Below are positions 8,410-15,489 of a DNA stretch of 15,489 nucleotides, piece after piece (the stretch's first letter is position 1; each line of letters begins with the position of its first letter). This DNA comes from Echinostoma caproni (Eukaryota; Platyhelminthes; Trematoda; Plagiorchiida; Echinostomatidae). The stretch lies in NCBI GenBank assembly GCA_900618425.1, contig UZAN01040249.1, positions 6,653 through 22,141 on the forward strand. The letters run 5' to 3'. A program made the position numbers and the translations under genes. The notes beneath the pieces were generated by a model, which had not been told where the DNA came from, ran no database searches, and saw only the letters and a program-made list of their open reading frames with translations.

Positions 8410-9290
8410 CTAGTGTCAGGTGGGGCTAGTTTGCGGGCCGGAGTGGGTTTCGTCGGTTTTTTAATTTTCAGCTTCTTTTGCTTCTGGTTCCCAGATGCCT
8501 CGGTTGAAATCTGATTCTGTTCCATAAAACTGTTGTTTGTTGAGCTGGCCGCCATTGGTTTAAGGCAGACGACGGTCTCGTCTAAGGGTATGGGGTCCGG
8601 GGAAGAGGGTTGAGACTTAAGAACCTTTGAGTCCAACCGAACTGCTGAGACGAAGGCGCTTCTCAACAGTTCGGCGTCTCTAGGATCAACTTTTGGACCT
8701 TTTAGTTTGGGCTGTGAAAGTCTCACATGCAGTGGTTTATCTATGGAGACACCTCTTAAACCTAACCAGGAGCGTTTAAGGGTGGGAGCTTCGATGAGAA
8801 CATCAGTGGCAAGCTTGGAAGACCCCATGTCGACAAGAAGGCCGAGACGTCTGGGTGAACCTTTGGCGGTTAGCCAGGTACAGCTAAGGGGTTTGAATTT
8901 AAGCGGTTGTAGAAGGCTGCATATATGCTTACATATACTTTCTAAAGTGTCAGACATAGAGAACCGCTTCCAGAAAATAACCCGCTTGGCACATTGTTCG
9001 CTAGCCCTGAGCTTTTTAGCTGCGTCGAGTATTTCTTGCTGCGAAAGCTTAAGAGCCGTATTCGCAGCACTGGTTGTTGGGACTGAAGTTAGGAGAAGAG
9101 CTTGTAAGTTGGCTAGCTGGTCGCCGAATATACTCAGCCTAGCTTTGAGCTCTTTTATTTCGAAGGCTTGCTCGTGAATAAGTCCCAGCAGATCGGTCGA
9201 AGAGTGTTCCGTGCTCAAGGTAGCCTCGTCTTGACGCATTGGGAAAGTATCTTCGTCTAGAGCCAAAGGGAGCTGGTGAGCGGATATCAT
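7998..9290 (-). CDS. ORF1 (gag-like RNA-binding protein) of LINE copy 2
   Basis: A 430-codon open frame from ATG at 9288-9290. I prefer this start to the extended frame (open to 9404), because the added residues are encoded by AT-rich DNA and look unlike the rest. Residues about 33-68 have a leucine/isoleucine heptad pattern that suggests a short coiled coil. Residues about 100-195 (RVIFWKRF, then LESICKHICSLLQPL and SPRRLGLLVDM) have the spacing of the RRM-like domain seen in CR1/L2-type ORF1 proteins. A basic stretch KQKKLKIKKPTKP lies at 270-282, followed by a polar Pro/Ser-rich tail. No clear CCHC zinc knuckle is seen. By analogy it would coat element RNA as a ribonucleoprotein. There is no stop or frameshift before the ORF2 overlap; residues after about 294 overlap ORF2. 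Confidence 0.7.
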   Translation of the reverse strand: MISAHQLPLALDEDTFPMRQDEATLSTEHSSTDLLGLIHEQAFEIKELKARLSIFGDQLANLQALLLTSVPTTSAANTALKLSQQEILDAAKKLRASEQCAKRVIFWKRFSMSDTLESICKHICSLLQPLKFKPLSCTWLTAKGSPRRLGLLVDMGSSKLATDVLIEAPTLKRSWLGLRGVSIDKPLHVRLSQPKLKGPKVDPRDAELLRSAFVSAVRLDSKVLKSQPSSPDPIPLDETVVCLKPMAASSTNNSFMEQNQISTEASGNQKQKKLKIKKPTKPTPARKLAPPDTRRGLLGEPPSIIQVRLDTLRKLPVANIGPTLHSANGCSCGVPSQLENGNNREIFRTKGAIGRPPERLIKKISPMVRYPSKTAPRPTYAQTVRRQPLISPPTAQPIPPFSLTDSRTLMDAFLNAFLATVLVSQTKFSN

Positions 9291-9480
9291 GACTAAAAAT
9301 TTAGTAAGAATAGTATATTTTCTTAATTTCAGAAATGCAAAACTGAGATAATGGGGGCTATAGAGTAGCGAGAAATTCGGCAGCAAGGCAGGATCAAATT
9401 TCAAACGTACCGCACAGGATCAAGTTCAGTTGTCGCTTCCCTTCCCCTCAAATCTCGTAGCGGATTCCCTTTAGGTTTTG
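9291..9480 (-). other. Possible 5' leader of LINE copy 2
   Basis: In minus reading, an AT-rich stretch ends in TTACTAAATTTTTAG two bases before the ORF1 ATG, which resembles a branch site, a T-rich tract and an AG acceptor. The ORF1 frame remains open up to 9404 but with biased, AT-rich codons. Farther up (9405-9480) the DNA is GC-richer. The element 5' end could lie at either edge; no target-site duplication was seen. Confidence 0.3.
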
Positions 9481-10235
9481 GCGTTGACTTACTCAATGGT
9501 GTACACTCCGGTCCTTGTGTGCCCTTTGGTGAGCACACCTGACCTTGGGCATCTTGATCGGGGAAGCCCTACTGATGTCTTTTCATTACTTTCTTTTCTG
9601 AAAAAATTCCAACGAAAATGAACACTGATATCTGTGAAGGACCCCGTCAATTTGGGCAACGGACTGGAACTAGTGAATGTTTTCAAGACTGCGGTATTTG
9701 TTTAAATTTCTGGTCGCGTCGTAATACATTATCCACAAACTTCGTGGGTATTGAAACTTGAAGGTCGCATCACACGAATCCGGTTAGTAGGGATGGGTGC
9801 AGGCGGTGCGAAACTTCTGTCGTATCTCGATGTCGGGCCTCAGGATAAGGAGGATAAAATGAAAAAAGCGAAAATTGATCGGATTCTTACTTCAGGAAGC
9901 CTACCGAAGAGCGTAAGATTTATGGAAAATAATTTTATGAAAATTGTTTCTCTAGCAAAGTCTTGTTTGGAAGCAGCTCCCGCTGAATAAAGACAACATT
10001 CCACTGACGACTCAAAGTCTTCTCGAAGGAGCCCAATTCATTCACCAAAGCCGGCTTGATAAAAAGAGCACGCTTGTTATAATGTAAGTGCCTTTAGAAG
10101 ACCTGATATTAGGTGGCAAGGCCATATGGCTTTGTAAATTTTAGGTATGGTTAAGCAGAGCATATGGACTCAGAGCTTAGATTACGTAAAACTTCAAAGA
10201 TTTTTTTGGGTTTTGTGTAACATCATGAATTAAGT
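9481..10235. other. Non-coding DNA right of LINE copy 2
   Basis: Contains only short frames. The best is a 65-codon plus-strand frame at 9793-9990, lysine-rich and beginning MGAGGAKLL, which I cannot assign and which is within chance length. Composition turns AT-rich toward the right. No repeats of note by eye. Confidence 0.4.
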
Positions 10236-10284
10236 TTGTAATATACATATGTTAATATATATAATAATATAATATATATTACAA
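10236..10284. repeat. AT-rich inverted repeat, 10-base perfect arms
   Basis: TTGTAATATA at 10236-10245 is the exact reverse complement of TATATTACAA at 10275-10284, with 29 bases of AT-rich sequence between them. Low-complexity AT DNA makes such arms more likely by chance, so function is not implied. Confidence 0.7.
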
Positions 10285-10373
10285 GATATTACTAGAAACA
10301 TTTCGCACACTCATGTTTATATATAGTTGTAGGATATCTTTCAACTTCAAGTTATCGCTATCAAGTCCGCACA

Positions 10374-10560
10374 TCCGTCCCACGGGACGGACGCAAATAT
10401 TTAGGTCATATACGTGTCCTATGAGAGTCGCAGTAGAGTCAAGTGGCACTCAACTTGGGACTTCAGTGGGACTTCCCCCAATGGAACGCATATTAGACTC
10501 CAATAGGAGTCAGATGTGACTCTCCTGGGACGCGTGTAGGACTCGGAACGGCTCCCGAAA
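10374..10560. repeat. GC-richer island of short GGGAC/GTCCC and GAGTC/GACTC inverted repeats
   Basis: A perfect 8-base inverted repeat with a 2-base centre sits at 10374-10391 (arms TCCGTCCC and GGGACGGA). Another with 6-base arms and an AATA loop sits at 10496-10511 (GACTCC and GGAGTC). Between and after them the words GGGAC, GAGTC, GACTC and TGGGACTTC recur many times in both orientations, including TGGGACTTC twice 12 bases apart near 10456-10476. The island stands out from AT-rich neighbours. It could be a decayed satellite, a MITE or SINE fragment, or a transposon end. Confidence 0.55.
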
Positions 10561-10643
10561 GGATCGCCTTATATTGTTGTATGCCAAGCTTATATTTCTC
10601 CAACCTCGCAATGCTTACTTACGACTAAGATACAACAGCTCGG

Positions 10644-10718
10644 TTGATACAGCTACATGTTATGTATCTAACTGCAACCAATCCCATGATGCATGCATGG
10701 ATTGGCAGCTACCAGCTG
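10644..10718. repeat. Cluster of hairpins
   Basis: The strongest is 10678-10705: CCAATCCCATG pairs with CATGGATTGG over 10 base pairs with one bulged C and a 7-base loop. Directly after it, CAGCT and AGCTG (10706-10718) form a 5-base-pair hairpin with loop ACC. Just before it, GTTG..ATAC at 10644-10651 can pair with GTAT..CAAC across an internal bulge, a weaker fold. Seen directly in the sequence; no RNA family recognised. Confidence 0.5.
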
Positions 10719-11645
10719 AATGTCTAACTTTCAAGCAGTTCAAACAGTTCAGTATTTTAGGTTGCTAGGGCTTAATCAATAGTTCAGAGATCACTAATGC
10801 AAATTTAGTAATATTTTATTTTAAAAGATGTGGATTTCCAACCAGAAATCTCCCATTAAACTAACAAGGTGAAATAAACGCATACTTATCTGTGCATATT
10901 GCAACGAAAATCTTAAAGATAATGCCTAAGTTGACAAATAAATATCAAACTTACGCTACGTACACAAGGAGCTAAATGGAGTGAGATCGACTTTTTTCGC
11001 ATTTTTCATGAATACCAATTTAAGTACGTTTAGCTTTCCTCTTATTCAGGTTGGGTGAGGTCACAGGACTAGCAGCGAGTGCCAAGGAAAGTCCAGTTTC
11101 TTGCACGAATATCCACGACACACTTAGGCAGCTTTTGAATTCCTACTTCCATGTAGGGAGTTTCTCTGCTGTATGATCCTGTAGGGGGTCAATCAAGCGT
11201 ATGTCCGTAAGAGGCTGATATGAACAAGAAACAGAAAACGGTCTAGACGAAATCTAGTTGCCAAAGGAGGAAATAGAGAAAACGCCTCAGGGTAATTAGT
11301 GGAAAATAAGTGACGCACGTACTGGGGCCTACTGGATAGTTCTCATGAAGAATGATAGTGACTTGCAGGTTTTAAGTTCCCTATAGATTCATGAATACCA
11401 CTGATTACCGTTGTTGTCCCTTTATTTCACACTTTTTAAGAGCTTTTGCATCACGGTAGACATTCAGGACTGGCATTTTATCATTTTAGGCCTCCTCTTT
11501 TGTCTCATCTTCGTAAGAATTCACTGGTGTCGTACCATATTACAGAGATTGGGATGTAACACTTGGATAGATTAACTCAGTCACTTCTTCATACTCATGC
11601 ATGTATAATTCCATAAGTGCATAACGATTATTATACCATACTCCT
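10719..11645. other. Non-coding AT-rich DNA with a possible direct-repeat-flanked block
   Basis: No frame of interest. TTCATGAATACCA occurs at 11005-11017 and again at 11388-11400, enclosing about 370 bases that are somewhat GC-richer than the flanks. This could be an insertion with a 13-base target duplication, but there is no clear tail or terminal repeat inside, and a 13-base match can arise by chance in several kilobases of AT-rich DNA. Confidence 0.35.
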
Positions 11646-11659
11646 ATGTATTCGTGCAC

Positions 11660-11735
11660 CAGACACATACATAAAGACATGCAATCATACACACATCCAC
11701 ATAAATCCCTCACACATGCATATGTGCATGTGCAT
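11660..11735. repeat. CA/TG-rich simple sequence
   Basis: A degenerate run of ACACATAC, CACATCCACATA and CACACATGCATATGTGCATGTGC words. Within it, CACATGCA at 11713-11720 and TGCATGTG at 11725-11732 form an 8-base-pair hairpin with a TATG loop, explained by the alternating purine-pyrimidine repeat. The short plus-strand frame across it is an artefact of the repeat. Confidence 0.65.
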
Positions 11736-13581
11736 AAATTGTTTTATACCGTTATAAATCTAAAATGGTCCCAGAAGAAGAAGAACGAAAACGAGCGCTT
11801 CACTTTATGGCACCGAGTGTTGGACGACCGCTCACGAAACCTGTTCCTTTTTTCGCTGTTTATCTAATCAAAGATACCCAAAGTACATAACCCTCGGTCA
11901 GTAACTGAACTCTGTAGACTACATTACACAGATTCCTTCAATGTTTACAGTGTCTCCTATACCATTAACATATAGATTAATAACGTGCTGCAAAATGAGA
12001 GAATTTCACTGAAAAAAATTTAATTAATAAATTTTCTGACGAAACAAAGGTGTAAACATGTTTCGTTGATACTTATCATATAACTTGCCCTTGATCCTTA
12101 ATGTAGTGATGAAAAATATGTTAGCATTTTCCCTGTAGCTAAGCAAATAGATGAAAAATCAACCTCAAAGCCTACATGGACGAATTAAGGATATAAAGCA
12201 AATAGAAGCACAAATACATATATGTGCATCTGATATAAGCATCAAATAATGCATCCAATAGCTTTTCGGGTATTTATGATAGCTTTTGTAATAGACGAAA
12301 TAGACAACGCTTTCCTTCTACTAGTCCGTTCTCAGTTTAATTATGGAGCCACTATTTCCACGAACTCACATCTTTTGAGAATTCCTTATCACTGTACACA
12401 GGATTTATCTCCTGTCATTAAAAAGTGAATTTGGCCACTGTACAAGACGCAACATATTCGGCGTTGTTGACCGACACTTACCAATTTGCTATAAATCTGC
12501 GTATTCTAAGCTTATGTGCCAAAGCGTCGAATTGTTTAAGCCCTTCACGATTAAATTACCCAGAGCTGGTGAAGTTCTTTAATCTAACAAACTTATGCTG
12601 GGGCTTTAATCTGATTTGGTTGTCGTGGCTAGTCGCACATACATTTTATACTCTATTACACTCTGAAATGTCTTCTAGGACTTGGGTGTTTATTCACTAA
12701 CCTTCACTGCTTCTTTACCAATGCGTTTTGAGACCCAAGATGAATTAGCAATAACTAGCCCTGTCCATCATCTTGCGGACATCTTCGTCCATTTATAAGT
12801 TTATTCAATATTAGAAAACGTATTTGAATTACACGGTATTATTAAAATACTGCGTTTAGTTATCTTGCACTTAAAATAAATGCCGTTGTCGTTAGTAGAC
12901 AGTCGATAGTAATCGTAAATGCAAAACTTTGAGCAATAGCTGATGCCAATATTGAATTGGGTGACGTTGATAAGAGAGTTTATTGTACACGTGTAAGTGT
13001 TTATCACTGATTTGCCAAAAGTCGTGGTACCAACGCAACAACAGCAACAGACAGATAGGGTTATTGGGGTAAAACGCACATTGTGAAACGGAGGTCGAAC
13101 AATACGGGTAGATTACGATAACAAACCTCGTCACCTCCGTTAGATTTTGGTAACGATTAGTGTGGCTCTTGGACGGCTTGGTACCTTCCTAATCCAGCGG
13201 GAACATTTAGAGGTATAAAAGTTGTTAGACGTGAAGCATTTCTGATAAAGACATATTAGAACTGCGAACTGTTATATAGGAAAACCTTTGGTTGTAAAGA
13301 TAATCACAAAGAGTCTATATCCATTTTTAATCACAGCATTATCAGGATAGGATGTAATTAGATGAAATGGGAACTTTGAGAAGTTTCTGGCCTATCAAAA
13401 GCCTTATTTGTCATTGAGCCAAAGGTTTTGTTGTTTGGCTGCAACCGATAAAGGTCAATATGCACGTTACAAATGTGTAAAGTCCCGGATTATTTTCCCC
13501 TAAGTTCACTTAAAAGGTTGGAAGGTAATAATTCCACGTAAATTGATGTAAATCAGCAGTTGTAGTTCTCATTTACAAGCA
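11736..13581. other. Non-coding AT-rich DNA
   Basis: Only frames under about 95 codons are present on either strand, with no recognisable motif. A 9-base inverted repeat (AACGGAGGT at 13087-13095, ACCTCCGTT at 13133-13141) with a 37-base loop is visible, at a frequency expected by chance. A 10-base palindrome TACACGTGTA, containing a CACGTG E-box core, lies at 12986-12995. I see no exon, RNA gene or transposon fragment that I can support. Confidence 0.45.
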
Positions 13582-13621
13582 CTTGTTATCAGTTGTTGCA
13601 ATAACTGATTTTAGTAACAAG
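13582..13621. repeat. Two-helix hairpin
   Basis: Outer arms CTTGTTA (13582-13588) and TAACAAG (13615-13621) are perfect complements. Immediately inside, TCAGTT (13589-13594) and AACTGA (13603-13608) are also perfect complements, with a 6-base bulge on the 3' side only and an 8-base loop. Thirteen base pairs in 40 bases is more than most nearby sequence can form. No RNA family is recognised. Confidence 0.5.
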
Positions 13622-15004
13622 GAAAACCCAATAGTCTTTTGTACTGTCTTCAGAATACATGGAACTCAGACCAGATGGTTCGAAGTTTGGTCAGCAAATA
13701 TTTTGCACTAATAACCGTAAATGATGATTTCGGAATATTCTGAAACAAAATGAATGACTGAGCTATCCGCTTCATTATCCTAAGAATTATTTTCTTCCAT
13801 ACTCATCAACGAATTAGATTTAGCATCTTACGCCTTTGGCGAAAAAATCACGTGTTTTATTAAATATGGTTTCTGATTGAACACCTAGATCGTTTTACAG
13901 CAACGTGAAGAATGTAACACGAGGCAAGATAGTAAATGAATCCGGTTATCGCTAAAATAATTAGCCTCACTAAAATAAACAATTTAGTGCATTGAATTTC
14001 ATTTATGCTTGGTATATAATAATGATATTTCACTTATTTGAATTGTCTATGAAAATAAATCTTTACTTTTGGACAACAATTAGCCTTGCTGAGAGTGTAA
14101 TTTGCGCCCGGCCTATGAAGGATATTAAAAAAAACACCCACTGCATTCTTGAAGGCGCTGACTATTCTGTTATTGACTGCTTTATCAAATAATGTACTTA
14201 AAATAGATCTCAAATATATATCATGTAGTTTTCTTACCGACGTCAAGGTATCGGGCTTGTGGATACCAGATAAGTTATTCAGTTTAATGTTAACTCCCTT
14301 TATGGCTTTGTGTCCGTTTTGCGAATACAAAAATCTTATTGCTACCCAATTTTGAGTAGAAAGGATTACAAAAATTTAAACCGGTCAGACTACCCACATC
14401 TTATTTTACTAAAATTCAAGCAGAAAACGTTTTATTTATTTAATATATAGTTAATTTCCCAGTATATACTTATGAAACTAGGCTTTTAATTTAGTACATA
14501 TCTTTTTACTTGTTGATGTATTTGGCACTGTTTTTTCTAATATACTTTATCGTCTCTTTTAACGGGAGCTGCAATATATGAGTTATAATTTCTTTCTCAG
14601 ATATGTGCCTCTAATTGTGAGAAAAATTGTTTTTTTTTGCTTTACACCTCTTTTAACAGAATCTGCTTGGATTCAGTGCTATGTTGACGGTGATCTAACT
14701 AACTTTCAAAGTACAGCTACAATCAATTTCCCGATTAAACGAAAACTGTTCCAACCTGTAGCTAAGACTTGATGTGACTCACATATGAAGCAACTGAACT
14801 GGTAATCAGGTATCTGTATATGAAAGTCGTAACCAATTAAGACCTTGCGTTAATTTTATCCGAAATTATTATGCAACGAATCACTGAAATACACGTGACC
14901 TCTGCAATATATAAACATTCGGCTTGAAGATAGCATAGATGACATCCCAAAAGTGAAGTATATGATCTTCAACCCTTCTGCATGCGCTTGGAGTTTGGAT
15001 AAAG
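13622..15004. other. Non-coding AT-rich DNA
   Basis: Short overlapping frames occur on both strands (for example 14034-14330 minus and 14149-14355 plus) with no recognisable motif and codon content typical of AT-rich non-coding DNA. No repeats of note by eye. Confidence 0.4.
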
Positions 15005-15097
15005 CAATGTTGTTTCCAACATTGTCTCAAATATTCGTCCACCGGTCTGTATTGCATAACAATGCAATCAGAAAGCATAAATTCTCATGCTTTCTGA
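15005..15097. repeat. Three successive perfect hairpins
   Basis: Hairpin 1 is CAATGTTG/CAACATTG (15005-15012 with 15017-15024), loop TTTC. Hairpin 2 is ATTGCAT/ATGCAAT (15051-15057 with 15062-15068), loop AACA. Hairpin 3 is an 11-base-pair perfect stem TCAGAAAGCAT/ATGCTTTCTGA (15068-15078 with 15087-15097), 8-base loop. Hairpins 2 and 3 abut and share base 15068. The clustering within 93 bases is unusual for this region. It could be a structured RNA element, a folded MITE remnant or coincidence. Confidence 0.6.
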
Positions 15098-15366
15098 AAG
15101 CAAGACTCTTTTCGTGGTTGTTTCAATCTAGGCCGCGTGAGAAATTCTGCCGGAACACTAATCCGTCTAGCAAGCACGACATTTGCTCAACAAAACCTTT
15201 TTCAGTAGGATTCGTATTGTATTGTATTGTGTATAACTTTTGCAAGCACTGGAACTCACATTTCAGTGAAAAAGCCATACACGCTAACCGTCACAATGTA
15301 CATAACCAACGGGGAGAAAAGTTTTCGCAGGCATGGAGACATTCATAATCTAAGGTTAAGACAAAG
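15098..15366. other. Non-coding DNA with a short GTATT repeat
   Basis: Includes GTATT repeated three times at 15214-15228. Two overlapping plus-strand frames (14953-15348 and 15227-15457) cross this stretch; the longer is 131 codons but has no motif I recognise and runs through the hairpins. Confidence 0.4.
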
Positions 15367-15407
15367 TTTACTCATTGCTCGCTCTTTGTTTGTGAGTAAA
15401 CGAGCAA
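15367..15407. repeat. Interlocked pair of inverted repeats (A B ... A' B' order)
   Basis: TTTACTCA (15367-15374) is complementary to TGAGTAAA (15393-15400), and the adjoining TTGCTCG (15375-15381) is complementary to CGAGCAA (15401-15407). The arms are contiguous on each side with an 11-base spacer, so the two stems cross in pseudoknot order and do not nest. Fifteen exactly complementary bases in two blocks is unlikely to be random. Confidence 0.65.
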
Positions 15408-15489
15408 GATACGGTATGGGTGAATTGCGGTATGCATTAATTCGAGATGAAATTTGACGAACTTGGGAGCGTGTTGAATGATGGGAATG

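Larger units (their letters stand above)
5231..9290 (-). mobile_element. LINE copy 2, CR1/Jockey-like non-LTR retrotransposon, near full length
   Basis: Minus-strand order is ORF1 (9290-7998), ORF2 endonuclease (8409-7282), RT (7281-6088 continuing to 5297), a short 3' untranslated region and an A-rich tail. At about 4.1 kb it is near the expected length for a two-ORF LINE of this group. ORF2 contains three in-frame stops (7282-7284, 5738-5740, 5549-5551) and one frameshift near 6163-6166. The 5' end is not defined and sequence up to about 9480 may be its leader. No RNase H domain is visible. It is far less decayed than copy 1, and its RT sequence is clearly different, so the two belong to different lineages. 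Confidence 0.88.

Noticed and set aside
7955..9177. Plus-strand frames of 141 and 156 codons (7955-8380, 8707-9177)
   Set aside because: They lie antisense to the well-supported ORF1 and ORF2 of LINE copy 2 and show no motifs of their own.
5221..9480. Target-site duplication of LINE copy 2
   Set aside because: I compared the sequence beyond the A-rich tail (CAATTAAATG side) with the region above 9404 and found no convincing match by eye.
9793..9990. Plus-strand frame of 65 codons beginning MGAGGAKLL, lysine-rich, preceded by an AG
   Set aside because: Length is within chance, no family is recognised, and there is no convincing exon context. Kept only as a note in the non-coding entry.
12425..13134. 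Short frames of 80 to 92 codons on both strands
   Set aside because: Low-complexity AT-rich translations with no motifs; the two minus-strand ones overlap each other in different frames.
13087..13141. 9-base inverted repeat AACGGAGGT/ACCTCCGTT with a 37-base loop
   Set aside because: About one such pair is expected by chance in several kilobases when loops up to 40 bases are allowed.
14953..15457. Two overlapping plus-strand frames of 131 and 76 codons at the right edge
   Set aside because: No recognisable motif, and the longer one runs through the hairpin cluster, which is not typical of coding sequence.
1..15489. CRISPR array, bacterial operon, phage or toxin system
   Set aside because: No regularly spaced repeats, no dense same-strand genes with ribosome binding sites, and the only clear proteins are eukaryotic LINE proteins.

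Overview
The window looks like metazoan intergenic or intronic DNA that has collected retrotransposons. It contains two degenerate non-LTR retrotransposons (LINEs) of the CR1/L2/Jockey-like group, both reading on the minus strand, followed by about 6 kb of AT-rich DNA with no gene I can recognise. I see no bacterial features: no operons, no ribosome binding sites, no tRNA or rRNA, and long gaps without coding capacity. The style of the LINE proteins and the AT-rich flanks would suit a flatworm (trematode or cestode) or another invertebrate. That assignment is inference only.

Layout. Positions 1-458 are non-coding and hold one copy (minus orientation) of a short dispersed repeat. LINE copy 1 occupies about 459-3520, possibly to 3861. 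Read from high to low coordinates it has a broken endonuclease domain, a broken reverse transcriptase, a recognisable C-terminal tail, a 3' untranslated region, and a short (CTGAA)n tail at 459-482. It carries at least five frame changes and at least six in-frame stops, and its catalytic FADD box is damaged, so it is an old dead copy. Positions 3862-4900 have no recognised content. A second copy of the dispersed repeat lies at about 4909-5050 in the opposite orientation, so the two copies bracket LINE copy 1.

LINE copy 2 occupies about 5231-9290, with its 5' end unresolved but perhaps near 9480. It has ORF1 (nucleic-acid-binding, RRM-like; 7998-9290), then ORF2 endonuclease (7282-8409), ORF2 reverse transcriptase (6088-7281, continued in another frame to 5297) and an A-rich tail (5231-5264 on the plus strand as T-rich). 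It is much better preserved: an apparently complete set of endonuclease motifs, an intact YADD box, three in-frame stops and one frameshift inside ORF2. Two unknown bases (NN) sit in the RT at 6264-6265. In these elements ORF1 protein binds element RNA. ORF2 protein nicks the target and primes reverse transcription there.

The most useful observations are three. First, the reading frame shifts by -1 at C-runs in both elements, twice at the identical VPQG motif of RT, plus a possible third case at a 6-C run in the ORF1/ORF2 overlap; this may be homopolymer under-calling or real decay. Second, ORF2 of copy 2 lies in the -1 frame relative to ORF1 and has no AUG ahead of the endonuclease. Third, the right-hand DNA holds several compact inverted repeats, including a GC-rich palindromic island (10374-10560), two hairpin clusters (10644-10718 and 15005-15097) and an interlocked pair of inverted repeats (15367-15407). 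I did not find a convincing new gene system here.
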